Positions 1-10,465 are shown, numbered from the stretch's first letter. The stretch: DNA of 64,000 nt from Heterohyrax brucei (GCA_028571685.1 CM053156.1:82463049-82527048), one strand, 5' to 3'. Notes: a model not told the origin generated them from the sequence alone. Made by a program: numbers and translations.

Positions 1-10
1 AGAACAAGGC

Positions 11-174
11 CAAAACCCAATGCCATTGCCACGAGTCAATTCCAACTCATAGTGACTCTATAGGACAGAGTTCAACCACATTATAGAGTTTCCAAGGAGG
101 CCCTGGTGGATTCAAACAGCAAACTTTTATGGTTAATAGCTGTAGCACTTAACCAGTAGGCAAGCAGTGTTTCC
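11..174 (-). mobile_element. AfroSINE, short form
   Basis: First of three same-direction copies. Read on the minus strand, the family order is: a tRNA-like head with A-box-like (GTGGTTAAGTGC) and B-box-like (GTTCAAATC) segments, a CTCCTTGGAAA body, a tail near GAGTTGGAATTGACTC, and a TTTGGTTT end. Here the tail is at the left (GAGTCAATTCCAACTCATAG) and the head ends near 174. It is clearly diverged from that consensus. Non-autonomous; mobilised in trans by an RTE-type LINE according to established knowledge. Confidence 0.88.
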
Positions 175-183
175 AAGAAGAAT

Positions 184-352
184 AAAAAACCAAAAACCAA
201 ACCCACTGTTGTTGAGTGGATTCCAACTTATAGTAACCCTATAGGACAGAGTAGAACTGCTCTAGAGATTCCAAGGAGCCCCTGGAAGATGTGAACTACT
301 GACTTCTTGGTTACCAGACATAGTACTTAGCCAGTATGCCCCCGAGGATTCC
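184..352 (-). mobile_element. AfroSINE, short form
   Basis: Second copy of the trio. Begins with AAACCAAACCCACTG at the tail side; the B-box side is weakened (GAAGATGTGAACTACTGAC). Separated from its neighbours only by AAGAAGAAT (175-183) and AAGAAC (353-358), variants of one junction motif. Confidence 0.9.
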
Positions 353-358
353 AAGAAC

Positions 359-526
359 AAAAACCAAACCCAACCCACTGCTATGGAGTTGACACCGACC
401 CACAGTGACCCCTTAGGACAGAGTAGAACTGCTCCACAGAGTCTCCAAGAAGGGCCTGGCAGATTTGAACTGTCAACCTTTTGGTTAGCAGCCATAGCAC
501 TTAACCACTACACCACCAGGATTTCC
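359..526 (-). mobile_element. AfroSINE, short form
   Basis: Third copy of the trio and the best preserved, with AGCACTTAACCACTACACCA at the head end. The trio as a whole is bracketed by AGAACAAGG at 1-9 and again at 531-539, which looks like a target duplication of the first insertion. Confidence 0.92.
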
Positions 527-795
527 AAGAAGAACAAGGAGGAGTGAATTCCGCCATCAGACATCCATGCTTGTTGTAAGATAATTAAATGGTTAAACTG
601 AATAGCTTAATTGATTACTCTTTCCAAAATAGTTCTTACATCAGACCTCTGCCTTAGGTATCACAAAGCTAGCAAGAAAAGCACGAGGATTTGAGGGTGT
701 GGGCAGAGCAGATGGTGAAGTATTGAGGGGTGGTGGAGAGTCTTGTGCCTATTGCCTTCTGCCTTATACCTGACATCAGTCCTGGATGTATAATG

Positions 796-877
796 AAAGG
801 TCACAGCTTTGAAAACACAATGAGGCAATTCTACTCCGCACATGTGGGTCGCTGTGAGTCAGAATCAACAGCGACAA
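796..877 (+). mobile_element. AfroSINE tail fragment
   Basis: Only the 3' half is present: GGTCACAGCTTTGAAAAC resembles the body of the long form and GGGTCGCTGTGAGTCAGAAT is the family tail. The tRNA-like head is absent. The open frames crossing it on both strands are incidental. Confidence 0.65.
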
Positions 878-1115
878 GCTCATCAATGTTAAGGAGCCAT
901 ATCAATAACAACTAGATCTGCGGTGACCTGGAAGGGGTAGGGAAAAGACTCTTCATTCCCCCCATTAGTTATAATTCTTATTCTTGAATAGAAACCCATG
1001 AGATGTGGTTGGGCAAGTTGTTAGACTGAGTTTCCCTTTATGATTCTCCATAGAAAATGAGTCATCTTTAATATCATTGGAGGATGGTTTTCCCCTGTCT
1101 CTAAGAGCAAACCTC

Positions 1116-1292
1116 AAGGAGCCCTGGTGAACAGTGCTTAAGCACTGGGTTGCTAACCCAAAGATTGGCAGTTCAAGTCCACCCAGTGACTCTGCAGGAA
1201 AAGGTCACTGGGGACCTACTCCTATAAAAGCTGCTAGCCTACACAGCCCTATGAGGCAGTTCTACTGTCATGTGTAGTCAGAATGAGCTGAA
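1116..1292 (+). mobile_element. AfroSINE, diverged long form
   Basis: Head AAGGAGCCCTGGTGAACAGT, B-box-like GGCAGTTCAAGTCC, and a tail decayed to TGTGTAGTCAGAATGAG. The middle (GCAGGAAAAGGTCACTGGGG) contains the extra block of the long subfamily. An old copy. Confidence 0.82.
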
Positions 1293-1538
1293 AATCTACT
1301 TGAAGCCAGCAAACAACAGCAAGAAAGAGACTGATCCCCAGAAATACTCCAGGACCTAGCGCATCTTAGTGTGCTCTGTGCGTTTTGGAGATCAGCAGAG
1401 GCGCCAACAGGTGGCATTTGAACCTGACCGACAGTTCTGATGACGACTGTGATGATGATGACGGGTGAGGCAGAATGCAGCCCAGCTTGCTCCTGTACAA
1501 TTTTATTGGCTCTGCAAGTTTTAAAACTCACAAAAACT

Positions 1539-2176
1539 AAGGGCACAGCAAATGGCCCCAACTCAGCAGGAATGGATGCTCACCGAGGACCAAAATGACA
1601 TGGGGGAAAGACAACCCAGAAGACAAAGAGACCCACATCAGAGGATGCCTACATCGACTTGGGACCAGAAGAACCAGATGGTGCCCGGCCACCGCCAGTG
1701 ATAGCCGCGATGGAGCTCGCTAAGTTGAGTCTCACTGGCAACACAAGAATAAAAAGGTGTGCACCCTGAGATCCCCACTAAAAGACCTCAATTGATGGTC
1801 CAGTGGTTTTGGGGTTCCCCTGGGAGCATGGCCCCTAGCCCTGATGCTGCTCTTGACCATAAGTCATATCGAAGATCCACTCTTCGGACAGGAATGGATT
1901 GGACTTGGCGATGCAGTGACCATATATTGGATGCACTTTATGGTTCTATACATCTATAGGACGTCATCCTGCTGACCTCTGGCTGGAGGAAGGAGAGTGG
2001 GTGGAGAGGAGGGGAAAAAGAGGCTATTGGGAGAATGAGACATGTATGGAGCAGAGAGGAATAGTGTGCTGTCACCGGGCAGGGAGAGCAGTGGAAGCTG
2101 CACATAGGTGGGCATGTAAATTTATATGGGAATGTACATTTTCACTCAATTACATTAAATAAAAAATTAATTAAAA
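1539..2176 (+). mobile_element. 5'-truncated L1 3' end (family A)
   Basis: A poly(A)-ended fragment (AATAAAAAATTAATTAAAAA) with no coding capacity. It is flanked by a perfect 16-base duplication, AAAACTCACAAAACT-type, at 1523-1538 and 2177-2192, the signature of target-primed insertion. It carries the block GACCAGAAGAACCAGATGGT shared by all L1 3' ends in this window and is closely similar to 13273-14260 and 46612-47020. I identify it as an afrotherian L1 3' UTR from memory; another non-LTR family is possible. The duplication itself is certain. Confidence 0.72.
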
Positions 2177-2192
2177 AAAACTCACAAAAACT

Positions 2193-2950
2193 GTTTCGTC
2201 AGTAAAAGAAGTCAGCACATGGGGAAGAGCCAATTGTGTAACAGACATCGTCTCCCACGGTCTAATAACCATAACCTGTTTTATCTATCACACATTATAA
2301 CATCAATAAAGCCTCGGTCGTTTATTATCTCTTTTTCAAATCTTCCCTTTCAGTAAAGGTCAGAACTGCTGTCAGACCTTGGTGATAAAGAGCAGGATAG
2401 TGCTTTGGAAAATGGCAGGTCTCGCAGCATTAAGGACTATAAACTTTTTAAATTGAATTGTAAAAGTTTATAACTAATAAAGAAACTCTTTTAGGTGGTT
2501 TTAATGTTATCTGGTCGTTTGAAATATTCCGTAGATGGAAACAGATGGTAAGGTCATGAAATGGGTGAGTATTCAGCATAATAAAATGCAAACTCATCTT
2601 CTCTGTGTTAGAGATGCACCAGCACAGTCACGCTCAAGTTCTAGGTCATTGTCTAGTTTACACTGAGACAGCTGCTTTTCGCACGATCATATAAATCAAT
2701 GGGGGGCTGAGGCTTCTGTTGGCAGAAAAGGCTCTAAGAACTACCAGCAGATCTCCTGTTAGAAGAATAAATATCTATTTCCTGATTTCTCCTTCAAATA
2801 ACCTTGACCAACTCCTTTCTCATGATGGGTAAGGCCTGGATCTTCTTAGGTAAGAATGGAGATTCTTGTGAACAATTGATCCTTTTTATGAGAGGATCAA
2901 TCTTAGGAAGACAAATACATCAGAATGTGGATTCGTGGAAGGCAGATTCT
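2193..2950. other. Unassigned sequence
   Basis: About 760 bases of AT-rich single-copy-looking sequence. No open frame of note, no recognisable repeat and no splice-bounded exon. The first 12 or so bases continue the pre-insertion target of the L1 fragment. Confidence 0.5.
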
Positions 2951-3451
2951 TTTTCTTTCATTTAAGAGTCTTTCTTTCATTCAGCAAACAGCTAGTAAAT
3001 ACCTACTACATGTCAGGCATTTCTCTAGACTTTTAGGTTATATCAATGAACAAACTATAATGAGATTTCTCTATGGGGTTTACACTGCAATAGGCCATGT
3101 CAGGAAACAAAAAATAATGATACATAAGTAAATTAGTATGTTAATGTAAATAAATTACTGTGTTTTAAAGTGATAAATGCAATAGAAAAAAAGAAAAGTA
3201 AAACAGGTTAAGTGGGATCAAGCATGCCGAGGCGGGAGATAAAGCCCCCTAGAAATAATCCCCATTAGCATTTTAATGTATAGCTTCTTGACCTTTTGTC
3301 CAATACATACATATATGCATGTTTTAAACAAAGACGAGTTCTTGATGAATATGTAGCCTTATTACTTGATTTTGTCCAACCAGCACTATGTCAAAAAATT
3401 TTCCATGTTAAAGAAGATTTTCTAAAATGTGAATAAGTTAACATTGTGATT

Positions 3452-3630
3452 CCAAACCCATTGTCTGAGTCAATTCTGACTCATAAAGATCCCATAGGAC
3501 AGAGTAGAATTACCTCATAGGGTTTCCAAAGCAGACTGCTATGGCTTTCTCCTGCAGAGCAGCTGGCAGATTTGAACTGCTGACTTTCAGGTTAGCAGCC
3601 CAGCACTAACCACTGCACTGCCAGGGCGGC
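3452..3630 (-). mobile_element. AfroSINE, long form
   Basis: Tail TCAATTCTGACTCATAAAGA at the left, body with the extra block (TATGGCTTTCTCCTGCAGAG), head ending at ACCACTGCACTGCCAGGG. Inserted into the ancient repeat. Confidence 0.9.
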
Positions 3631-4119
3631 TCGTTAAGCATTGAACACAATGCTTGCTGAAAGGGTGGTATTTGGGCAAAGACTTGAAGGCTATGAGCAG
3701 GAGACATGCAAATCTGGATTCTGTGAAAGTCACTCCAAGGAAAAGGAAGTGTCAGGGAAAGGCTTAGAGGTGACACATTTAAGGAGCAGGGAGGAGGCCA
3801 CTGTGGCCCGAGAGGTGTGAATAAGTGTAGGGGAAGGAGAGCAGAGCAGAGGCTATGGATGAGTGGTGTTGGATCATTAAGGGTTCTGAAGGCCATTTTC
3901 AGGGCTTTGGACTTTACTTTGTGTGACATGGAGTACCTTAGACAGTTTGGAGTAGAGATGTGACATGATTTGACTTATGATTAAAAAGAAACTCTCTGGA
4001 TGATGGTTGAAAATATGTGGCTAGCAGGTTAGGGCTGAAGGAGAAAGTTCGGTTTGTGAGGACACCAGAATCTTGGAGAAGAGTCTATTTTATAGAGCTA
4101 ATAGTTTATATGAGCTATG

Positions 4120-4656
4120 GCCTCATCTCCTATGAGACCAGAACTAGATGGTGCCCAGCCACTACTACTAACTGTTCTGAATGGGTTCACAATAGACAGA
4201 GCCTTAAAGAACGGGAACAAAACACAAAACAGAACTGAAGTTCTTAAGCAGTCCAGGACTGAATCAGCTGAGACTAGAGGACTCCCTGAGATGATAACCC
4301 TGAGATGTTCTTTAAACCTTGACCCCAAATTATCTTCTGAGGACACCTTTTAGCCGAATAACAGATTGGTACACAAACACAGTAAAGAACATTGCCCATG
4401 AGTACAGTGCTCCAGTAAAACATCATCCATATGAGACCAAAAGGTCAAAAAATACTGTAAAGCAAAGAAAACAAGTAAAGAGGCCAAGAAACTAGAGGAC
4501 CGGAAATGGAACAACTGGGACACAATTAAAGAGAATGTTGACACATTGTGAAAAACATAATTAATATCCCTGAATAATTTGTATAGAAATGGTCAAATAG
4601 GAACTTAATTTGCTGTGTAAACTTTCACTGAAAGTGTAATAAAATACTATTTAAAA
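4120..4656 (+). mobile_element. L1 3' end fragment (family B)
   Basis: Starts near TGAGACCAGAACTAGATGGT and ends with GTGTAATAAAATACTATTTAAAAAG, written here in two parts: a polyadenylation signal (AATAAA) and an A-rich tail. Matches 37545-38054 and 38946-39475 along most of its length. It interrupts the ancient repeat, so it is younger. The left edge is uncertain by a few tens of bases and no clear target duplication was found. The overlapping 73-82-codon frames are shadows. Confidence 0.62.
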
Positions 4657-5299
4657 AGAAGAAAATCCAGTTGGGAAGTTCTTGCAGCAATCCCAGGGAC
4701 ATGAGAGGCTCTAAACAGAGCTGGGTGTTGGAGGTGGGAGGAGGAGGTCAGACTCTGGGTTTATTTGCCTGCAGAGGCAGCCCAGCTTCCTGTGGACCAA
4801 ATGTGGAAAGTGACTTAAAGAGCAGGGTTGGGGATGGCTCCAAGGGTACGGTCTGAGCATGCTGAAAGAAGGACTCTGCCACTTCCTGAGATGAAGAAAA
4901 CTGAAGGAGAATGTAGCTTGGCTTCCATTCTGTACAAGCTGAGTTTGAAATGTCTATTAGTCACCCTAGTGGAAATGCAGGCTGGTATTTGGACAAGAGG
5001 TATGAACTTGAGATATGAATTTGGGAGTTATCTACATCAATACGTGGCATTTAGAACTATGAAATTGTATGAGATCATTAAAGGCATGAGTGGAGACAGA
5101 GCAGAACTCTCAGGACTGACTCTGTGACAAGCTCAATAAAAGTTAATTGGATTGATGAACAAAATGAATGAGTCATAGGAGCAATTAATGCACTCCTCCT
5201 CAAAGTGCTCACTCAGACAAATAGCACAAAATGAGTCACTCATGAAAGCAGCAATCTGAAATTACTTATAATGTGAAAAATAACTTCTTTGAGGTCCCA

Positions 5300-5514
5300 G
5301 AAGGAGCCCTGTGGTACAGTGGTTGGATGCCCAGTCGCTCACGGAAAGGTCCGTGGTTCAAGCCCATTAGCCACTCCAAGGGACAAGGATGTGGCAATCT
5401 GGTTCTGTAGGGATCTGCTGCTTTCAAAACTCTCTGAGGCCAATTCCGCTCTGCCCTAGAGGGGTCACTGTCGGTCAGAATTGATTTAATGGCAATGAGT
5501 CTGGTTTGGTTTTG
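5300..5514 (+). mobile_element. AfroSINE, long form
   Basis: Head AAGGAGCCCTGTGGTACAGT, B-box region GGTCCGTGGTTCAAGCCC, extra block GATGTGGCAATCTGGTTCTG, tail TCACTGTCGGTCAGAATTGA and a GGTTTGGTTTT end. About 215 bases, the full length of the long subfamily. Confidence 0.93.
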
Positions 5515-5610
5515 CAGGTCCGAGGCAGAAGTAAGAGACCTTCTGCAGAGTGAAGGAAAGGAGAAAGGAATCCCAACGGTGCTTGTTTATTTACTCATTC
5601 ATTTATTCAC

Positions 5611-7060
5611 TTGTTTCAACAGATGATTTTTCAATTAAATAATCTATTGAGGTGAAATGCACGTAACATAGAAATAACCATTTTATTGGGGGACCACACT
5701 TCTCAGGGAATGTCTAAACTAACTGACATACTCGTTTTTTTTTTTTGTTTTTTTTTTTTTGTCTTTTTTTTCCTTTTCTCTTTTTCTCTTAAGAACAGGT
5801 TCTGCATACCACTTGGGGGAGTGGCATCTGGGGTCTTAAAAGCTAATAAGCTGCCATCTAAGCAGCACTGATTGGTCCCAATTCACCTGGACCAGAGCTA
5901 AAAGGAGGACACCAAGGGCAGGAGGAAAATATAAGCCACCTGAGGGAAAGTGTCACATAATCCAGAGACTAATTTAACGCAAGAACAGAGGACTCAGGTG
6001 GTGCCCAGCCACCGCCAATGACTACCAGGGTAGGGTACCCAATATAGAACCCCTGATGTGGCAGGAGAAACATAAATGTGGAGAACTGGAACTCTATCAA
6101 ATGACCGCAACTGATGGCCCTTCAGTCTGGAGGATACCCTGGGAGCGTGGCCCCCGACTCTCTAACACTAAACCACATCCAGCAACCACACCAGCTCCCC
6201 AGACAAAGACTGAACTGGACTGCATAAGACACAGTGTGATCCTGGGGCGGAACAAACGTTTGCACTTAAATAGATCCATGGGGGCTATCCGAGAAACTCA
6301 TAGCTGGAGACGGGAAGACAGGGTGAGGGGAGACAGGTCTGGACCAAACAGGCATGAGAGTGTCTGGGTGAGAAAGGGGAGGGTGCTGTCATGGGAGGGT
6401 GGGGAAGGGAGAGCAGCTGGTGTGGGTTCCAGATGTTATGTGGCAAGTTGAATTGGATTGTTTACTTGTACTTAAATCACAATAAAATTTATTTTAAAAA
6501 AAGAAGTAACAACTTGAAGGTGAACAGTTCAGTAGCATTGAGGACGTTCACGGTGCTGTGTAACCACCACCTCTGGATCACTCTGTGTCTCCCCCACTGC
6601 AAAGTGAAAAGCTGCTACCATTAAGCACTCACTTGCTGTGTACCCCTCTTCTGAGACCTTGGTGACCAGCAGTCTCTGTGTTGTTGTTATGGATTTACCT
6701 CTTCTGGATGTGTCGTATAAATGGAGTCATACAATGTGACAGTTTGTGTCTGACTTCTTTCACTTAGCGTAATGTTTTAGAGGTTCACCCATGTTGTAGC
6801 CTGTATTAGCGTTTCACTCCTTTTTACAGACGCATAATTTTCAGTTGTATGTGTATAACCATCATTTATTTATCCATTCATTCACTAGCAGGCATTTGAG
6901 CCGTCTCCACTTTTTGTCCACTTTCAGTAGTGCTAATATGAACCCCCATGGACAGACACATGCTTCAGTACCTGTTCTCAGTTATTAGGGGTGTATACCT
7001 AGAAGTGGAATTGAAATGAGAATTTTTAAAGGTCTACTAAGGGCAAAAGTAACAGGCAAT
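5611..7060 (-). mobile_element. Old L1 (L1M-type) 3' region, split
   Basis: On the plus strand 5611-5684 reads as the antisense L1M segment with CACGTAACATAGAAATAACC. The match resumes at 6502 (GTGAACAGTTCAGTAGCATT) and runs through TGGAGTCATACAATGTGACA, TTCACTTAGCGTAATGTTTT and ACCTAGAAGTGGAATTGAAA. This is the well-known antisense 3' part of old mammalian L1s. The two halves were separated by the element at 5685-6501. Confidence 0.8.
5685..6501 (+). mobile_element. L1 3' end fragment (family C), nested
   Basis: Contains GGGGTCTTAAAAGC, a GGTGGTGCCCAGCCACCG version of the shared block, a G-rich stretch and the end CACAATAAAATTTATTTTAA. Flanking 15-base sequences at 5670-5684 and 6502-6516 match at about 11 of 15 positions, as an aged target duplication would. 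A long T-rich run lies near its 5' side (5731-5790). The 131-codon frame at 6056-6451 is within this non-coding part and has no recognisable homology. Confidence 0.7.
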
Positions 7061-7129
7061 TCCCCTTGGATGATAATTGATTTGTTTATTCTACAAAGCA
7101 AAAGTTACCTGATTAGAAAGACCTTTCCT

Positions 7130-7215
7130 TTATTGTAAAGCTCCCAAAGGGCAAGATTTGATTTATGGTGTTCCTGTATGGCACCTAGGACAATAAGTGA
7201 TTAACAGGTGCCTAG
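7130..7215 (+). mobile_element. L2 3' end fragment
   Basis: AAGCTCCCAAAGGGCAAGAT, then GTATGGCACCTAGGACAATA, is the familiar end of L2: a cell-wide relic present across mammals. Short and diverged. Confidence 0.5.
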
Positions 7216-7223
7216 ATTTACAG

Positions 7224-7381
7224 TGGGAACCCTGTTGGCCTAGTGGGTTAAGTGCTGCATCTGCTATCCTAAAGATCAGCAATTTAAATCCTTCAGGTGC
7301 TCCTTGGAAACTCTATGGGGCAGTTCTACTCTGACCTATAGGGTCACTATGAATCTGACCTGATTCCATGGCAGTGGGTTT
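7224..7381 (+). mobile_element. AfroSINE, short form
   Basis: First of a second trio. Head GGGAACCCTGTTGGCCTAGT, body GGTGCTCCTTGGAAACTCTA, tail AGGGTCACTATGAATCTGAC, end GGCAGTGGGTTT. Confidence 0.93.
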
Positions 7382-7390
7382 AGAGTTACA

Positions 7391-7535
7391 ATGGCATCCT
7401 TGCGGGTGTAATGGTTAACAGCTACGTGTGATAACCAAAAGGTCGGTGGTCTGAAGACGCCCGGTGCTCCTCGGAAGCTCTGTGGGGCCATTCTTCTCTA
7501 TACTACGAGCTGGAATTGCCTCAACGACAAGTGGG
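7391..7535 (+). mobile_element. AfroSINE, short form
   Basis: Second of the trio. Head with GGGTGTAATGGTTAACAGC, clear GATAACCAAAAGGTCGGTGG, tail slightly shortened (GAGCTGGAATTGCCTCAACG). Starts only about 10 bases after the previous copy. Confidence 0.92.
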
Positions 7536-7548
7536 GAGAGTCACAAAG

Positions 7549-7690
7549 AAAACCCTGATGGCATAGCGGTTTAAGAGCTATGGCTACTAGCCAAAAGGTT
7601 GGCAGTTTGAACCCACCAGGCACTCCTTGGAATCTCTGCCTCTAGGTCTCTATGAGACGGAATTGACTTGCTGGCATTGGGTTTGTTTTT
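7549..7690 (+). mobile_element. AfroSINE, short form
   Basis: Third of the trio. AAAACCCTGATGGCATAGCG head, GGTTGGCAGTTTGAACCCAC B-box region, body partly deleted before TCTATGAGACGGAATTGACT. Confidence 0.92.
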
Positions 7691-9485
7691 TCTTCTTTGT
7701 TTTCAGAGTTATGACACAAAATGAACTTTATCGCATTTTACTCTGATAACTGTCTTTCTGCTTGTTGTGCGGGTCCTTTTCCTAGACTTTGCTTCTTATT
7801 GTAAATTGGGCCTTATTTTTCAGTGTATTGCCCAGATATTGTTTCATACCTCTGGAAATTGAAAAATCTATCCAACATCCTGATCGATGGGAAAAAAAAG
7901 TAGGCTGTTAGTCTCTTCCTTTCTTCTGTGTATTTTAGAGACCCAGGGAAGATTTCTGTTTATATCTTTGAAATTCAAATTTTATAGCTGAATTCTTTTT
8001 CTTTTAATGAATATGTCCAAAAGGACACACAGTTACAGTACAGTTGATTTTATTAACTCCAAAGGAGTAATAAATTGGCTTGGGGGATGGTCATGAAATT
8101 TCTGTATTTTTATCTAGTTAAAATGGAAAATTACAGTGTTAAAGATTGAACCTAATACCTTGATTTGGATTTTAATTGTAAGCTTCCCAAGTTATTTTGA
8201 TTGGGCTTGTATAATATAGCAAACACTGTGAGCTCTTGAAGTCTGATATCCTCACCGTAAAATCAGTTGTCAATATCATTTCCTCTTATTCACAAGGTGG
8301 CCATAAATTGGAGTATTCTCAAGTCAAAACAGTAACCACATTACCATTTTGCCATTAACGTATTTCTATGAGGCTTGAATCATTTCTATTCATGATAACA
8401 AATACTCCATAAGACATTTTAAGCAACTAATTAATCTGATGGTCAGCTGTCTGCTGGATCTGTCTGAACTGAACTGTTTGCTTAGCTAGAAGGTCATATT
8501 TCTGACTACAAGTTGAAAGAAATCATATATCCCACAGTTTCCTAAAACATTTCAAGAACACACCCCCGCCAGCAGATTTAACAGTCTGTGACCACAAAAA
8601 AAGTCTTATGTTCAGACAGGATTGGGGTAATCTTTTTCTTTTTTAATCGTATTTTAGGTCAAAGTTGACAGCTGAAGTTAACTTCTCCTATAAAAAACTT
8701 ATACACATGTTGCTTTGTGACAATGATTCAAGGTTCAATCTCTATAATGTCACTGCATGCGCCCCCTTACTATTCCAAGTTTTCTTCTTAACTCTAGCCA
8801 GCTCTTGCCTCTTCTCACCTTCTCATCATGCCTCTGAACAGGAACTGGAGGCAATCTTGATTAACCTAGGTTCAACTACTCTCTTTATTGCAGGACTTCT
8901 CAGAGCCTTTAACACACAAGCACACTTTGCCTTTCTAGAGGTAGAGTAGGCAGCCTTTTGCCAATAAATACATTGCTGTGGGGGGGTTCAGGGTCTTCAG
9001 AAAACACTGAGAGGAGATGATGACATTGCTGTCTCTCACCATCCACTTGCCAAGTGGCACAAGATAGGATCACGGCAGACAATCCAATTTGCCTAGAGCA
9101 GTCGTTGTGAATTTAATCTAATTGTTTTGAATGCTGGATTGCCACCCCCCACCACCCACTGAGTTATAGTCTAACAGTGAGAAATAAATTGCCTCCCCAC
9201 TGCTCACACTTCTGCTAGGTCTGTAAATGTTAGGAAATACTGTAAAAAGGAATTTGAGCTCCTGCAGCAATAAATATGCAAATATACGTTTTCTTCAAAT
9301 ATGGTGAGGGCATTCTGTTTCCCCTTTTACCATCTCAGAGTCCCTAAACAGGTTGGAATCTGTTGACAAAGCTCTTTAAAACCATTATCTAGCTGACTTC
9401 TTCTAGTGTATGCTGGCAATCTGTTAAACATATTCCCAGGAAATTTGAAGAACTCCCTGGCTTTCTCTCTTCTGCCTTCTCTCTT
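7691..9485. other. Unassigned sequence
   Basis: The second longest unexplained stretch near 1.8 kb. It is AT-rich with no repeat I recognise. A 94-codon open frame at 8665-8949 on the plus strand has no recognisable domain, no clear start context and no adjacent exon signals; I treat it as chance. Confidence 0.5.
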
Positions 9486-9717
9486 GTTGATCTCTTTCTA
9501 TACATAGCTCGCTCATCTCTCTATTCCCTATCTCACTGTCTCTTGTTGCTCTCTGTCTCTCTCTGTCTCACTGATCTTTGTTTCCTGTCTCACCATCTCT
9601 TGTTGCTCTCTCTATACGTCTCTCACTGATCTCTCAGTTTCGCATCTCACTGTGTCTTATTGCTCTCTCTATGTATACATATCTCATTGAACTCTGTTCC
9701 CTATCTCTCTGTCTCTT
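9486..9717. repeat. 57-59-base polypyrimidine minisatellite
   Basis: Four units start at 9486, 9545, 9602 and 9659 (lengths 59, 57, 57, 59). Each opens with GTTG or ATTG, then CTCTCT, a CTGATCT- or CATCTCT-like core, and closes with CTCACTGTCTCTT or a variant. Units differ at many positions, so the array is old. The plus strand is almost pure pyrimidine. Confidence 0.82.
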
Positions 9718-9890
9718 GCTCTCTCTCTTTCTCCCTCTTCCTTCCTCTCTTCCTCTTTTTCCCCTCCCTGTTGCTCTCTCTCTTTTTTGCTCTCACTGTC
9801 TTTCCTTCCCCCTTTTCCCATTTCTCACTCCCTCACTCTCTCTTTTTTTCTTTCTGTCTTCCGTTATTTGTTTGTCCTTTTTATTTCGTA
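9718..9890. repeat. Polypyrimidine low-complexity tract
   Basis: Continuation of the minisatellite as irregular CTCTCT, TTCC and TTTTT runs. The two overlapping frames of 88 and 106 codons, rich in Leu, Ser and Phe, are by-products of this composition and not proteins. Confidence 0.85.
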
Positions 9891-10250
9891 TTCTTTAGAA
9901 GGCTTACTACTGGATGGCCAAACTAAAACTCTTTTAGTTATCTGAAGCTCAAACAGTAGGACCCAGTCAATCCCAGTCTATGACACTGACTAGGTAATGA
10001 CTTGAAATCTGCCATCCACAGTCTAACTTTTGTTCCCAGCCTCACACTGATGTCAAAGGAGTTTTGCCTGCAGAAGAATGAATTCCTGTTCTCTGTGTAT
10101 GAAATATTCTAATTTGCTCCAGACTTCTGGGCCTGAGTGGATTTTGTGAAAAATGTTCTCAACATTGACCAAGATTTAGAAGTGCTGTGGTATTTCCATC
10201 CAAATCTGAAGCTGGAAATACAATGAGAAAGAAAACACTTTGTGGAGTAT
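9891..10250. other. Unassigned sequence
   Basis: 360 bases of ordinary base composition; no repeat, frame or RNA gene recognised. Confidence 0.5.
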
Positions 10251-10410
10251 GTTGTTATTAGATGCCTTTAAGTCAGTTCAGACTCACAGCAACATGATAG
10301 GACTGAGTAGAACTAACTACCCCATAGGATTTCCAAGGAGCAGTTCAGAGATTTGAGTTGCCAATCTTTTGGTCAGCAGCTGAGTTCTTAAGCATTATGT
10401 TACCAGGGCT
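10251..10410 (-). mobile_element. AfroSINE
   Basis: Tail at left (AAGTCAGTTCAGACTCACAG), then GTAGAACTAACTACCCCATA and a head ending at GCATTATGTTACCAGGGCT. The left GTTGTTATTAGATGCC start is the variant that most resembles the RTE 3' terminus. Confidence 0.88.
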
Positions 10411-10465
10411 GGAATACAGGCAAGCCAATTGCCCAAAGCTTGCATTTATGGTCAAAGAATAACAT

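Larger units (their letters stand above)
2955..5125 (+). mobile_element. Ancient mammal-wide repeat, interrupted
   Basis: Begins with the phrase AATACCTACTACATGTCAGG, then AAACAAAAAATAATG, a GGCTATGAGCAGGAGACATG stretch, GACATGATTTGACTTATG, CTTGCAGCAATCCCAGG and AATTTGGGAGTTATC. I recognise this order from an old repeat common in placental genomes, possibly an L1M 5' region, but cannot name it safely. A SINE (3452-3630) and an L1 3' end (4120-4656) were inserted later. The 99-codon frame at 4828-5127 is chance. Four further copies lie at 18146-20840, 23730-24720, 24915-25420 and 59415-60690. Confidence 0.6.

Noticed and set aside
1-539. Regularly spaced repeats considered as a CRISPR-like array
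   Set aside because: Units are 165-base tRNA-derived SINEs without unique spacers, in a mammalian context.
6056-6451. 131-codon plus-strand frame
   Set aside because: Lies in the non-coding 3' part of an L1 fragment; similar G-rich 3' parts elsewhere in the window do not keep the frame.
9578-9926. Two overlapping Leu/Ser/Phe-rich frames resembling membrane proteins
   Set aside because: Produced by the polypyrimidine tract; hydrophobicity is a composition effect.
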